Of a stretch of DNA of 64,000 bases, positions 31,001 to 43,429 are shown piece by piece. The position numbers were made by a program, and so were the translations under genes. This DNA comes from Saccharum officinarum (lineage: Eukaryota; Streptophyta; Magnoliopsida; Poales; Poaceae), in the NCBI GenBank assembly GCA_020631735.1, contig CM036191.1, forward strand, positions 44,031,309-44,095,308. Direction: 5' to 3'. The notes beneath the pieces were generated by a model. It was not told the DNA's origin. It was given only the letters and a program-made list of their open reading frames with translations, and searched no databases. Every line of letters starts with the position of its first letter. Positions within the stretch are counted from its first letter, which is position 1.

Positions 31001-33277
31001 AATTAATATATGTCTAAATTGTAATTATTAGAATGAATTCAATTCAACTAAACGGCCCCGATTCTCTCTATATGCACAGATTTATCAAGCTCCTGCTCAC
31101 ATGGCATATATATAGTGAATCTCATGTCCTTTTCACCCCAAATTTCCAGTTTTGTCGTGTGTTGAGCATGGTAGGCATGTCTGTCCCCTTTCCGTCTGCT
31201 TTAGTATCCTCGTCCCAATAATTGGTGTTCATCCAGTGATCTGATCCTACCACTTGTTACCAGTTTACGGTGCATACAATGCAATTTTAGGAGAGACGAA
31301 ACCTGTTTTATTTAAACAGACAGTAAAAAATTCACCATGTCACAAAAAAATATTCAGCAATTCTTAGAGACAGATGGTGTATTTACCAAGGCAACAAAGA
31401 AACACCCGTGTCTGCAAATAAATTCTTAGGGGGGTATCCTAGACGTCACATGCAAAAACGGACATCCTATAAGACCAACCTAAGCAAGGGATAAGCCCAT
31501 TTATATTAGAATTAAGTCCATTTTGACACCTCAACTATCATTAGTAAAAGTTTTTAATTATCAGTAATTATAATATGATCCATTATAATTTTAAAAATAT
31601 CATTAACAGAAAGTTTTTAACAGTATAAACTAGCATAATATCATAGATGGCTCGAACCACACACGTGCAGTGATATAATAACATTGCCATGTGATATTCC
31701 AATGCCGGGTCATGGCTTGACCCAGCGTCAGCAAAACAATATCAATGCAGCATTTTTGTTTGAACCAGCAATATAAAATCTTATTTGTAGCTTGTTTTTG
31801 TTCGTTATATTGTCTTTGATTCTCGTGCTTGTTCTTTGTCATTTTGGTGAGTATTGCACATAAATATTTTAATAACCTAATATACAAAAATCCAATAAAA
31901 GTGTAGATAAATATTTCATTACATGTGAATATTTATGATTAAGTAAATCTAAATATTTAAAGCCTAAAAAAATCTAAATATATAACTTTTTGCAATAACA
32001 TACTAAAAGATAAAGTAATTGATTGTGTCCATCTTTGGCGCCTCAACTCTTGCCTTTGTCTAACTTTGGCACCTCAATTATCAAAATCATTCAATTTTGA
32101 CCTCCGAGACAGTTGTGAGTGGTTTTTCAGATGCCTCTAGGCGGCAAAATTGAAAAAGGCAAGAGTTTAGGTGCCCAAAATGGATATAATAATCCTTTAT
32201 ATTACTAACCCTAACATGCCCACCTCCCCACCTACTCGTTCTGCCATCCCAAACCACATGCGGACGGAATTGCCCTCTGCAAATCATGCTTTTTATTAGA
32301 GGGGTTTCAACACAGGTAGACCGAATTGCCCTCCGGAAACACCGGGGTTGTCTCCAAAAACTTTGCCTGTGCCAGTGCTCAGTTAATGTGATATGCGCAC
32401 CCGTAAAGTTAATTTCTGTAGCAGTGACTGATCATGATGGTTCAAAACAAGGTGATTGAAGTTAATTTTTCTAGTAGTGATTGATCATGCATGTTTGTAC
32501 TTTGGCAGGCAAATGGCAGTGTTACACTGCAGTGCTACGCACACGATTTTGGGCTGGGTCACTCTGTTGAAGGCCCCCTCCAGCGATAGGGCATCATGTC
32601 ATGTCGTCTTTCCTTTGGGGCTGTCGAGATGTATTGACATTGTAACCGTGCTAGCAATTAATCAGTTACCCATGATTTAATTGTAGACATATATATAGCT
32701 CAGTGTAAGGGCCAAATGGCTCGAGAGCGTGTGGTTTGGGGGTATATTTACAAGCGTAGATACCAAAGATCTGAGGCGGATGATATTAGCATAAGCATTT
32801 ATAAAAAAAAGATATCTATTATCTTTCATAATCACATATATGGTAATTTAATATATAGTTAGGGGTAGTGTACGTTATGACTCATAATGTCATTAGCAGA
32901 TAATTCATAAAAAATATTATGAGGTTGTTTTAAATTATTATAACAGCAGATATGAAGTTGTTTAAATTAACAACAGATGGGTAGTTTAGATGCAAATTTA
33001 GAGCGTTGTTTTGAATTGACTTTCACATTGAAAGATGTATGAAATTTAGATACAAATTTAGAGGACCATATTTTGAATTAGCACATCATTAATTATGGCA
33101 TGTGGTTAATATAGATGTAATATTATGAGGTTATTTTTTTGTGATTTTCATATTGCCAGAGGCAGTAACTTTATATATAAAAAATATATCCAATGACTAT
33201 TATTGGCGATAATGATTAGAGTATACCAAATTAAAGTCCAGATATTCTAGTTATTGTTAGAGTTTTCAGAGTTTATC
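31000..33277. other. Spacer with MITE-like and CACTA-tip fragments
   Basis: No gene found. 32027-32184 is a small foldback: CATCTTTGGCGCCTCAACTC at its left mirrors AGAGTTTAGGTGCCCAAAATGG at its right. A related half (TCCATTTTGACACCTCAACT) is at 31510-31530. At 32408-32428 and 32460-32480 are two copies of a CACTA-like right tip with the same following bases (AGTTAATTTCTGTAGCAGTGA and its variant, each followed by YTGATCATG). The rest is AT-rich. Confidence 0.5.
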
Positions 33278-33280
33278 TTT

Positions 33281-36200
33281 CACTACTTGAAACTCAAATA
33301 GCCCTGTGGGTGACGAATTTTTTCGTGTGTTTTTTTCAGTACACACAGAAAAATATGAAAACTCACAAGTTTAATTACTCTGTCGGTTTTGTTAATACAC
33401 ATAGAAAAATAATAATTATTCTGTGGGTTTATATATTCCACACAGAAAAAATAATCGGGCACAACAGATTTAGCGTTGGCGCCCTAGCTTTTGGCCTGGC
33501 TCCTTTTAGAGTATAGCAAATGCATTGTAAAAAATAAAAAAAGAAGAATTCCTAAACCTAAACCCACGCAGCCACACCCCGCCGCTGCTTCTCTCCTCAT
33601 TTTCTCCCGCACACCACCAGCATGCGAGCGGCCGCTCCTGTCGCACCAGATCTATCGTCGGTAGCCGCCCCTCCCACTGTGTCGCCTCGAGGGCGTGGCC
33701 CCTCCCGTGCACCACGATGCCGGTTGCCGCTCGTCTCACAGCATCACCTCGAGGGCATGGACCCTCCCGTCGGCCAAGCCACCAACCGTTGCCCCTCCCT
33801 TGCGCTGCACCACCGGCCGCCCGCCCTTCCCGCCCTGTCGCCTCCAGGGCGAGGCCCTCTCGTGCGCTGCGCCGCCGGCTTCCGCTTACACCAAATCCAT
33901 TGGTGACCCTCCTACACGTGGCTTCCTAGGGCCAGATCCGTCGCCGGCCCTCTTGCACGCGGCCTCCCTGCGCTAGATCCGTCATCGTCCCTTCCGCACG
34001 CGGCCTCCAAGGTGTGGCCCGTCCCGACGAGCAGCCTCCCAAGGCGCAGCCCCTCCCTAAGAGGTTACCTCGCGGGCATTGCCCTCTCCGCACCCCCGTC
34101 AGCCGGCCTTCCGCGCGCTGATCCTGTTGTTTCGAGGTGAGCTGGAAAAACTAAGCACTGAAACCATAATTTAAGGTATTTGGCTATATATATTCGGAGT
34201 GGATCTCATATAATCTCATGTATATGCATGTATGTGCAAAATGAATCCCCTATTTTTGGTCTTCTTCTGCATTGCAGGCCATTGGTTCATCGCATGTTGG
34301 CGGAATCGACCTTAACAATTGCATTGATGTTGATGGCCACAAGGTACTTGAAGGCAGAAACATAATGGATGTGGAAACCAGCAATCATCGTAGTGGAGAC
34401 ACTGCATCTATGTGGAAGTGCTAGTGTGTCATTTATGTGAACATAATGCTTTTGGCAAAGTATATGACTATTTTGTTTATGTAAAGTATTTGGACATCTT
34501 ATTTGAGTGTATGCTATATAAAATGCTACACATGGTTTTGGATGACCTGAAACTATCATTTGTATGCTAATATTATTATGTGTTTATAAATTATTAATCT
34601 GCCATTTGAATGAACCAAATTGAGCATGAGGATGTTCTGCTGTAATTTCCCTGTCAGTTGGTTTCAATTTAATTGTGAGTGAGGTTAGCTAATTTTCTGT
34701 CGGGTTTCACCTTTATCTGTGAGGATAGCCACACAGAAAATTTATTTTTAATCTAATTTATGTATTCTGTAGAATTTTTCAGTCATGCTAATTCTGTAGG
34801 TTATTTTCTGACCGTACACCGTCAGAAAAGTATTGTTTCTGAACGTGAACAGATAGAAAAATAGAATTTTTCAGTCATGCTAATTCTGTAGGTTATTTTC
34901 TGTCGGTACACCGTCAGAAAAGTATTTTTCTGTCGGGATTCACATTTTTCTGTCCATTTTGCACACACAGTGAAAGGTCTTGATGGCTAGAGGGGGGTGA
35001 ATAGCCTTTTAAAAATTCTACAAAGACATGCTAAACAAGTTTATCAATAAAACAAATAGCGAGATGCGAGTTTTGCTTAGCCTACGGGGTGTTTGCAAGC
35101 CACCTAACCAATTCACAATTCTAGTATATTTGCACTCAACCGCACAAGTCAAACCGAGAAGGTAACTACAACTACAACTAGCAAGCTGTACAAAGGAGCT
35201 ACTAAAGCAAAGCTAACTAGCTAGCAAAGATAACTAAGAAAGTAATGCGGAGTTGAGTTAGGAGAGTTTTCACCAAGGGGCGAAGTATTGAACCAACCAA
35301 TATGATCAACAATGAATACCAAGATAACCGAACACCGGGATCAATCAATCACAATATGAAAGTGATGACACGAAGATTTATCCCGAGGTTCACGTGCTTG
35401 CCGGCACGCTAGTCCCCGTTGTGTCCCTCTTCACCACGTGGTTCGGTGGCTAATCGGTCTCACACCGAGCCTCTCAAAAGAAGCCACAAGAACCTACCAA
35501 ATGGCAAAAGGTTGCAAATGACACGAGCAATTCACTAACGTTGCCTTTGGCGCTTCGTCGAGGTAGGCACAAACCCCTCACAATCACCAGAGGTGGCCAA
35601 GAACAATCACCAACTCTTGCCAACGCCTCCAAGCTGCTCCAAGCCGTCTAGGTGGCGGCAACCACCAAGAGAAACAAGAATCCCGCAGCAAATCAACCAC
35701 CAAGTGCCAACTAGATGCAATCTCACAATGCAAATGCACTTGGATCACTCAATCTCACTTCGAATATGCAAAGAAGCAAGAGAGATGAGTGGGAGGGGAG
35801 TTGCTTAGCTCAAAGTGCTCACAAGTATGTCAAATGTTCGAGAGAGAAAGAGCCTTGAGCCAACCAACGAGTATTTATAGACGTACCCCTTCGAATAGAG
35901 CCGTTAGAAACTTAAACAGCAGAAATCGCGTTGACCGGACGCGCTGGTCCAACTGACCGGATGCGCCGGTCGCCCAACGGCTAACTCGTGAAGTACTGAC
36001 CGGACGCACTGGTCCAAACGACCGGACGCGTTGGTCCAAACGACCGGACGCACTGGTCGCACAACGGCTAAGTCGTGAAGCACTGACCGGACGCGCTTGA
36101 CGCGCTGACTGGACGCGCTGGTCCCATGAATGACTGGACGCGCTGGTCATGCCTGAGCAGCGCACAACTAAACAGTGACTGGACGCGCTGAAGAACTGAC

Positions 36201-36985
36201 CGAACGCGACAGTGCTAGCGTCCGGTTAGAGTCCAGTAAGCTCCCTAAACAACCGGACGTGTCCGATCGTCAGTGACCGGACGCGCTGCGCGTCTGATCA
36301 TCAAGCTGAAACACGCGCAGATGCTGAACACTGACCGGACGCGTCCGGTCATGCAAAGACCGCGTCCGGTTCAGCGTCCGGTCACCTCTGTGACCTCCGT
36401 TCGCCTCCGTTTCGTTTCCGGACTTCCGGCGTAGTGGAAAATAGTCGTTTCAATTCCTCGAAAACGCCTGAATCCCGCTCGCAAGCTCGGCGGGAGGAGA
36501 GAGGACCCAAACCCTCTCTACCGCTCAAACTCCACCGCCTTCGCAAACGTACTAACACCACAAGTGATCTCGTCATGTGTGAGTGTGTTAGCATTTTCAC
36601 AATCATTTTTTGAGGCGATATTAGTTCTATCCAAATGCATATGATTATGAAATGCACACCAGAAGCACTTAGGAGTTCAATAGCCGCGTCATTCCCCTCT
36701 TTATAGTACGGCTATCTATCCTATAATGTAACCACACCCACTAGGTGTCTTGGTTACTAAAACACAACCCTTAAGTATATACCTTTGCCTTATCACGTAG
36801 GGTTGCGTCCAAATCCAAGTGTGGCCATCATGATCACCATGTCCATCTTGTCACCAACCTTGGAATGTACTAATCCTCATATGCTACATACAACTTAGGT
36901 ATAGGATTAGTACTTAGGCATTGTCACTAATTACCAACACCAAACATAGGACTTTCACACAGGAGTATTCAAGTTTCCAGTAGTG
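33281..36985. mobile_element. CACTA-type element (TTT duplication) with an LTR insertion
   Basis: The left tip CACTACTTGAAACTC (33281) matches the complement of the right tip AAGTTTCCAGTAGTG (ending 36985) at 13 of 15 positions. TTT flanks both sides (33278-33280, 36986-36988). Subterminal arrays of CTGTCGGTTT / ACACAGAAAAAT units lie at 33300-33460 and 34680-34965. A GC-rich block (33590-34140) with a degenerate CTCGAGGGCGTGGCCCCTC repeat has open frames in several registers but no domain. Without the 1,987-bp insertion and its duplication the element is about 1.7 kb and non-autonomous. Confidence 0.85.
34971..36957. mobile_element. Solo-LTR-like element (TG...CA, CACAG duplication)
   Basis: This is a 1,987-bp insert in the right subterminal part of the CACTA element. 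It begins TGAAAGGTCTTGATGGC and ends AACATAGGACTTTCA, giving TG...CA ends with short inverted repeats, and is flanked by the 5-bp duplication CACAG (34966-34970, 36958-36962). It holds no coding domain or second LTR, so solo LTR (or a non-coding LARD-like unit) is the best reading. 35930-36390 is packed with imperfect GACCGGACGCGCTGGTC repeats. The termini resemble a repeat common in panicoid grasses (recalled, not searched). Confidence 0.78.
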
Positions 36986-36988
36986 TTT

Positions 36989-37530
36989 GTTTGTCGTGCT
37001 TCTAGTGAGAGTTACCATGAAGGCTCTCTTTAAGGCTCTAATTAGTGATAAAAGAAGATTTATGTATTCTTCCTACTGGAAGATATTTATTCGGTATCAT
37101 ATGTCAGAACCTATTTTAATAGATTTAAATAAACTTAAAATTGTTTAACTTATTTGGAGGCGAGAACTATATTCTTACTCAGATGAGAGTAATAATAGGC
37201 AAGGTATTTATATATATGCCCCCATATGGACTTGACTGGATCAATGTGCCAGTGTTTGCCACATCATAGTCAGTCCTTGAACTTTAAAAATGCTATTTTT
37301 CGTGTCTCATCTGGGTCCAAACAGAACTCAACCCACTTGGTACAATGACACCATGCTGACTTAGCACTGACCTACCTGTGGGGCCCACATATATAAAGTT
37401 TATCTCCTCTTGACACTTAAAATCCACGTGTCTATGAAATATTTATCTAATTAATTTTTTTCTCCCTTTTCTGTCTCCCTCTCCTCTCTAAAACATATAT
37501 TCTACTAACCAATGGGTCACACACATGTTA
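36989..37530. other. Spacer, nothing recognised
   Basis: AT-rich sequence between the CACTA element and the Harbinger transposase remnant. No terminal inverted repeat matching the downstream transposase was recognised. Confidence 0.4.
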
Positions 37531-38600
37531 AAGATAAGGAGAGTCGATGATTTGGTGGAGTTGTTGCTAATTCTTGCTGATGCTGAAGATTAGAGTCATA
37601 ATAAGCGTCGCCGTGGTTCGGTGCCTGGTCGTGAAGTGGTGCCAAGAGACATGCATGCTGGTAACTTGCGGATCGTTGCAGATCCATCAATTTACAATGA
37701 TAAATTTTTTCGGAGAAGATTCAAAATGTCTAAGCCATTGTTTCTGAGAATTATCCAAGGAGTCGAGGCACATGATGACTATTTCAGGCAAAGGCCAGCA
37801 GTAGGGTTGCTTGGAGCAACTGCCCTTCAAAAAGTAGTTGGAGCTTTTAGGATGTTAGCTTATGATGTTCCTACAGATTCCATGGATGAGGTTGTGAGAA
37901 TTGCTGAGAGCACTATCATTGTGGCCTTCAAGCACTTTGTTCAAGCAGTGGTTGATGTTTTTGGTGAGCAATACTTGAGGCCACCCACTGTTGAGGATAC
38001 TACAAGGTTGCTAGAGATGAACAACAATAGGGTTGGCCAGGTATGCTTGGATGCATTGACTGTATGCATTGGAGGTGAAAGAATTGCCCAACTGCATAGA
38101 AAGGTATGTACACAGGACATGTGGATGGTCCAACTATGATCCTTGAAGCGGTTGCATCCGAGGATTTGTGGATTTGGCATTCATTTTTTGGTTTGCCAGG
38201 ATCACTAAATGATATCAATGTACTTCGAAGGTCTCCCCTTTTTCAGCGACTAACTTCAGGAACTTCACCTCCAATTGAGTACACTATGAATGGCAATAAG
38301 TACACTATGGGTTATTATTTGGCATATGGGATCTATCCTTCTTGGGCTACATTTGTGAAGAGCTACAGAAGTCCACGAGGTAACAAGAAGTGTCACTTCA
38401 CACAAGCTCAAGAAGCAGCCAGGAAGGATGTTGAGAGAGAATTTGGTGTTTTGCAGTCACGCTTTGCCATGATTAGGGGTCCTGCAAGATTTTGGGGCAA
38501 GGATATGCTATGGTACATATTGACAGCATGTGTGATCCTGTATAATATGATAATTGAGAATGAGAGAGATGACGCTGATGTTGGGGATGGATGACTATGA
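37531..38600 (+). pseudogene. PIF/Harbinger transposase (DDE_Tnp_4 / Plant_tran type), broken
   Basis: The frame 37621-38040 has PGREVVPRDMHAGNLRIVAD, FFRRRFKMSKPLFLRII and EQYLRPPTVEDTTRLLEMN, the N-terminal half of plant Harbinger transposases. From about 38040 the homologous reading shifts frame: GCIDCMHW, which carries the first catalytic Asp, is in another register with two stops (near 38075 and 38098). It then resumes in the 38106-38594 frame: YTGHVDGPTMILEAV, FGLPGSLNDINVL (second Asp) and AARKDVEREFGVLQSRFA (catalytic Glu). An upstream stop near 37590 also interrupts the reading. The element's ends are not identified; an assembly gap follows 50 bp later, so the right side may be missing. 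Confidence 0.87.
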
Positions 38601-38653
38601 TCAAGATGGGGGTGAGAGTGCCGCAAGAGGAATACCAACGCCGCAATCCAAAT

Positions 38654-38753
38654 NNNNNNNNNNNNNNNNNNNNNNNNNNNNNNNNNNNNNNNNNNNNNNN
38701 NNNNNNNNNNNNNNNNNNNNNNNNNNNNNNNNNNNNNNNNNNNNNNNNNNNNN
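38654..38753. other. Assembly gap (100 N)
   Basis: Exactly 100 undetermined bases, the conventional size for a gap of unknown length. Sequence on its two sides is unrelated (Harbinger remnant versus LTR-like), so distances across it are not reliable. Confidence 0.99.
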
Positions 38754-41700
38754 ATTACAAACCAAGTTTGTTCGCGGAGGCAACATAGGTTTAGTACATA
38801 ACTTCATAGATTCAAATACATTGTCAGGTAGTAGTCATGTCCAACCAAAAGCATCTCAGGTAAGATAACTAGCAGAGATCGCGTCCAACGATCTAGTCCT
38901 CGACTCCAGTAGGGAGGAGGCAGTACTTGCAGCAACCACAGTAGAAACAGGTTATCTGCAACAGGTGAGAAATAAACTATGAGTACGAGAAGGTACTCAG
39001 CTAGACTTACCCATCAAAACTAGAAACAACGAACACCAAGGATCATGCAAAGCTTATAAGGTGGGCTAGCTTGACACAATTGCATAAAAGAGCTTCTGAG
39101 CATAAGTAACCAATTAAACTTAGCATCAAGTTCACCATCAATTACCTATCAACAATATTAGTAACTGTACTAGAGCTCCCACTTATTAGGAGCAAACAAT
39201 ATTAACCATAGCAGGTATAATGAGGCTATCATCATCATAACATCATTCCTGAACCATCATGTTATTTAGTGTATCTACTATGGAGATACTCCCGTCAAGT
39301 TCTCACTAACGGTGAGAGATGGTGACTCGAATGAATTACAACTCAGCTGAGGGGTATTCCTAATCCTCACCCTGGCATACTTTGCAAGGGTAGCCGTGGT
39401 CACCTTTGGTACAACTCAAGAACCAACTTCGTGAGTTCGGTCAGCATCAACACTCTCAAGGATTACCCTTCTGCCAGGACGATCAGGACTTTTAAATCAC
39501 CTGCCCTTAGACTCACGCCTATGGCTCCCTTCCGAGGCGTACTTTATACTTACCGGAGCCTGGCCTAAGTTGAGCTACTTGGCTTCGTGGTCGGTCTCTA
39601 GACCTGACCAACTAAGAGAGAGGCATGCGTTCAACATGAACTGGAAAGGCTCCAAGAATCGGTCCTTAATCGATACAGGAGGAGTCACTGCAAACCGGCA
39701 AGCCTCCACCCGGTCTTTATTTTAAATTAAGATAAGTTCTTTTCCACGATAGCTAATATAGCCAACCGTGCCATATGTATCTTCCTATAGCTCACAGGTG
39801 ACAGAAAATCACCTGACTTCTACTGCATTAAAGCAGGGTTAAGCAACTACATGAGCCCGAGCTATATAGGATTCAGGGTATCACTATATGGACAAGGAAT
39901 GGATAACAATGCAGCAAGTGTTTTCATCCAACACCTAAACTTAATGCAACAATGTATATAACATAATACTTTAATTGTATTTTAGAAATTAGAAGGCTTA
40001 TAATGCTCCAGGGGCTTGCCTTTCACAAAGTTACAAGACGTGTGGTCCGGACACTCCACCACTTCTCCTTCTGCTGCTTCTTCGGGGGCCTGCACCTCCT
40101 GCTCTGAGGTTTGCTCCTTCGGGTTCTTCTCGAATTCCAGAAGCGTGACTCCCTCCGGAACACCTATTGCATGCATATGCACAAGATAAATATCATGGAT
40201 GCATAAGGAATGACATGATGCTCATGATGAATGGATAACAGTAATTGTAAGTACTTAACCAACATCACTGGACACTCGTTTACTGAGTACAAATAGCACT
40301 ATTCAAATCACTTTAAAACATGTATCTAACTTGACTTGGAAGCACAAGATCAACTTATCTAACTTGCATAACCTAAGATAAAGATGTTCATCTTCAGTTA
40401 AAGGCCTAACACCTGCACCTAAATTAACCTTAATCAATTTAAGAACCTAGTAGCACCACGAGCATGCTTAAGTATAACAGAAGAACACTTAACAGAAAGC
40501 TTCGGATTAAACATAGAAAAGAACAGTTCAGTAAATCAATCACAACAGGAGTTCTACAAATCCAATCGACTTGCAAAAGGACAATCTGGAAAGCTTATGA
40601 AATTATCTACAATTCATTTATAATCATCAAAGCATGATTCCACAGTTCACTAGGTCAAAATCAAGCAAATACAGAATCTGCTCTGTTCAAACAGAGAGCA
40701 AGCAAAGCTGAGAACCAACTTTGAACAGCTATAACTCCTAAACCATAAGACCAAAAGTCACCAAAATTTAATAGCAGCTAGATCATGAAATTTATAACAA
40801 CTTTGCTATAGACCACAAGACATGAAAACATCATTTACATAGAGTAACTAACAACATCCCAAAATCTATCCAAAATTGGCAGATTCACTATCTTAATTAT
40901 TTAGTGATGTAACAAAGGTACAATTGAGCTACACCAAACTTACCAACTTATTTATCATATCAAAAGAATACCAGAAAGTGTGGTGCCAACATCTAAATCA
41001 TTTCTTTAATGCCATTTATTAATTTATCTAAATAATTAGGTGAATAAAGGAACCCATATCAAAACTCCATAATTAATTCTATAAAAATTACAGTGGCTAT
41101 CACATATATTCAGGAGGCTCCCATAAAATTTTCATAGAAATTGAGTAAGTATATTTCCCTATACCAAAAATAAGAGACATAAAGACTGATTTTGGCATAA
41201 TTAAGAAACCCTATTGAAAGGTATCAAACAACAAATTTAATTTTTGTCTTAAGTTCTTCCTAACATGAGAATAATTCTCACCAAATTTCATACAAACTGG
41301 ATCTACAAATAATTCATGAAATTCACCCAAGATCCACTCAAGCAACCCAGATAAATATAAAACTCCACCTTACATTATCCAAAATTGATGAAATTTAAAC
41401 TACAAGCTATTCAAGGCATGAACAGCATCACATAAAATTTTCAAGTCATTTGGAGCTATACAATAATAGATACAATTTCCTCATAATCCTTTATAAAAAA
41501 AGAGATAATTTATAGCTTCAAATTTCTTAACAGAACATAGCATATTTTATATTTTTAATAAAACTAGACTTTACTAGAAACACCACAAAATTGGAACCAC
41601 ACCATTTGGATCAACCATTTAGGAGATACACAATTTTGAATCTAGCATCAAATCTGTGAAAAAGACTAAAAACACAACAAATCCAAAACCCTAAACCAAT

Positions 41701-43429
41701 TCATCCGGTGACTGGGCCGGCCCATGACCCTGCGCAACCCGCTAACACAGCGCGGCTTGCTCACCTGCGCAGCCCGCTCGGCCTGCTTGGCCCGCGGTCG
41801 GCCTCTCGCCCACACGCGCGCTGACCGCGCGGTCCCACAAATCAGAGAGGAATGGCAGGGGAGAAGGGCGACGGCGATAGCTCACCGCCGGTGGCGACTC
41901 TAACAAGGTCGAGGGTACCGACGTGTTCACCATGACTGTGCGCATCTAAGGGTACGACTAATTGAAGCTAGGGCAGTGGCTTGGGAGGGTGGCAGTGGCA
42001 ATGGCGGCCCACAGTCGCGGGCTTGTCGGCTCCGGCGAGGCAATGGTGGCTCGCCCTAGTGGCCTACCCTGCGAGCATCAACAACACATGACAAACACAT
42101 AGCAATAGAGAGAGGAGGCAGTAAGGGGCCCGAGAGGCTCAGCCACGTGCGAGCTCGGCTTAACGACATCCATGGCGACGCGGTGAAGCCGCAAGCACGC
42201 TAGGCTCTACCTAGGACAAACACGGTGGCTCGGTGAGGTCGAGGACATGGAGGGTCTCAAGGTGGTGCTATGGCTCTGAGGAATTGGACAATGGTGCTCG
42301 GATTTTGTGGGTTTCACGGTGACGGTCATTGCTCACTTCCGGTCGCCGCTCGCTCGGTGGAGAGGACAGGGAGGAAATGAAATGACGAGAGAGAGGGAGT
42401 GAGTGAGGTGCCGGCATAGCCTTCATCTGTGAGCACTCACATGCAACATGTAGGAGCTAGATGGGTGTGGACACCATGTGGTGGTTCAGCCCCGAGCCGG
42501 TCGGCCACGCTGTCTGACTGAATTTTCTAAATCCGACTGAATCGGAGTCCGGGTTGACCGACTAACAGCGACACTTTGATGCCCTATTACTCCTAATCCA
42601 GGCCGATTTGGTGTGAGCCATAGTTAGCAAAATTGTAGAGGGACATGAGATATACAAGTTTGTCAATAGGAGCTTGAGCTGGTTCGACACGGTTTGAGAG
42701 TTACAATGCTCCAAAGATGGTCACTTTGCAACTGCAAATGTCAATTTCAGACTTAGAAATATTTCTAAGTGTTGGCAGCCCTCTAACTGACTTGTGGGCC
42801 CTATTTGAACATTTTCCAGCCACTTTTATGAGATGGCCATATTGAAACTTTTGTTCCTAAATAAGTTTGCTACAACTTTGTAAAAGGGTGCACATCCATG
42901 AAAGATATCTAGGCTAGACTTTTTAAATAGTTAAACAAAGACACTCTATAGGTCATCTCATGGTCAAACCTCAACTAGAGGGCAAATTAGTCATTTTGGT
43001 CAACATGAACAGTGCTCTGCTAATTACCCTAAGTGTAGTTAAGGTGTATTAGGACATAATTAACCCTTCTACACATTTGTTACACCAACCTCTAAGTATC
43101 ACACATGTTGAAACAAACAAAACAATCAAATTGCTCATTTTGTTACAACACCATATTTCGCATGTTTCATAATTTTGTTGCAAGTTTAAGCTTTCCATGT
43201 TACACTAGCAATATTGACATGTTTCAATATATGGAGAACACATGTTACACCAACACGTTGCACAACCCATATTTCATGAGCAAACAACTAAGAAACAAGC
43301 ACAAGTGAGAATGTTGCATACACATGTTTCAAGCAACAAATGCATGAGAAGATGAATGATGATCATGCTTATGAAATGAGAAATGCAATTTGTGGGAGCC
43401 AAACACCTAGGGTGTTATAGCTAACATCC
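38754..43429 (-). mobile_element. Long LTR-like block, minus orientation (TATAACACCC end)
   Basis: On the minus strand the block starts TATAACACCCTAGGTGTTTG at 43429, a mutated TGTAACACCC LTR start as in long-LTR grass gypsy (Tekay/Del-like) elements. It runs through a GC-rich zone (42500-41700) and long AT-rich stretches to the gap. It has no coding frame of note; 39300-39720 resembles the position and style of 61760-62060 in the other long LTR-like element. It is related to the neighbouring block 43430-45934 (shared AAAATTACAGTGGC, shared GC-rich middle). Its 3' end is lost in or beyond the gap. Family assignment is inference. Confidence 0.55.

Noticed and set aside
38554..38868. Frames spanning the N run
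   Set aside because: They are bridged only by undetermined bases and the two sides are unrelated.
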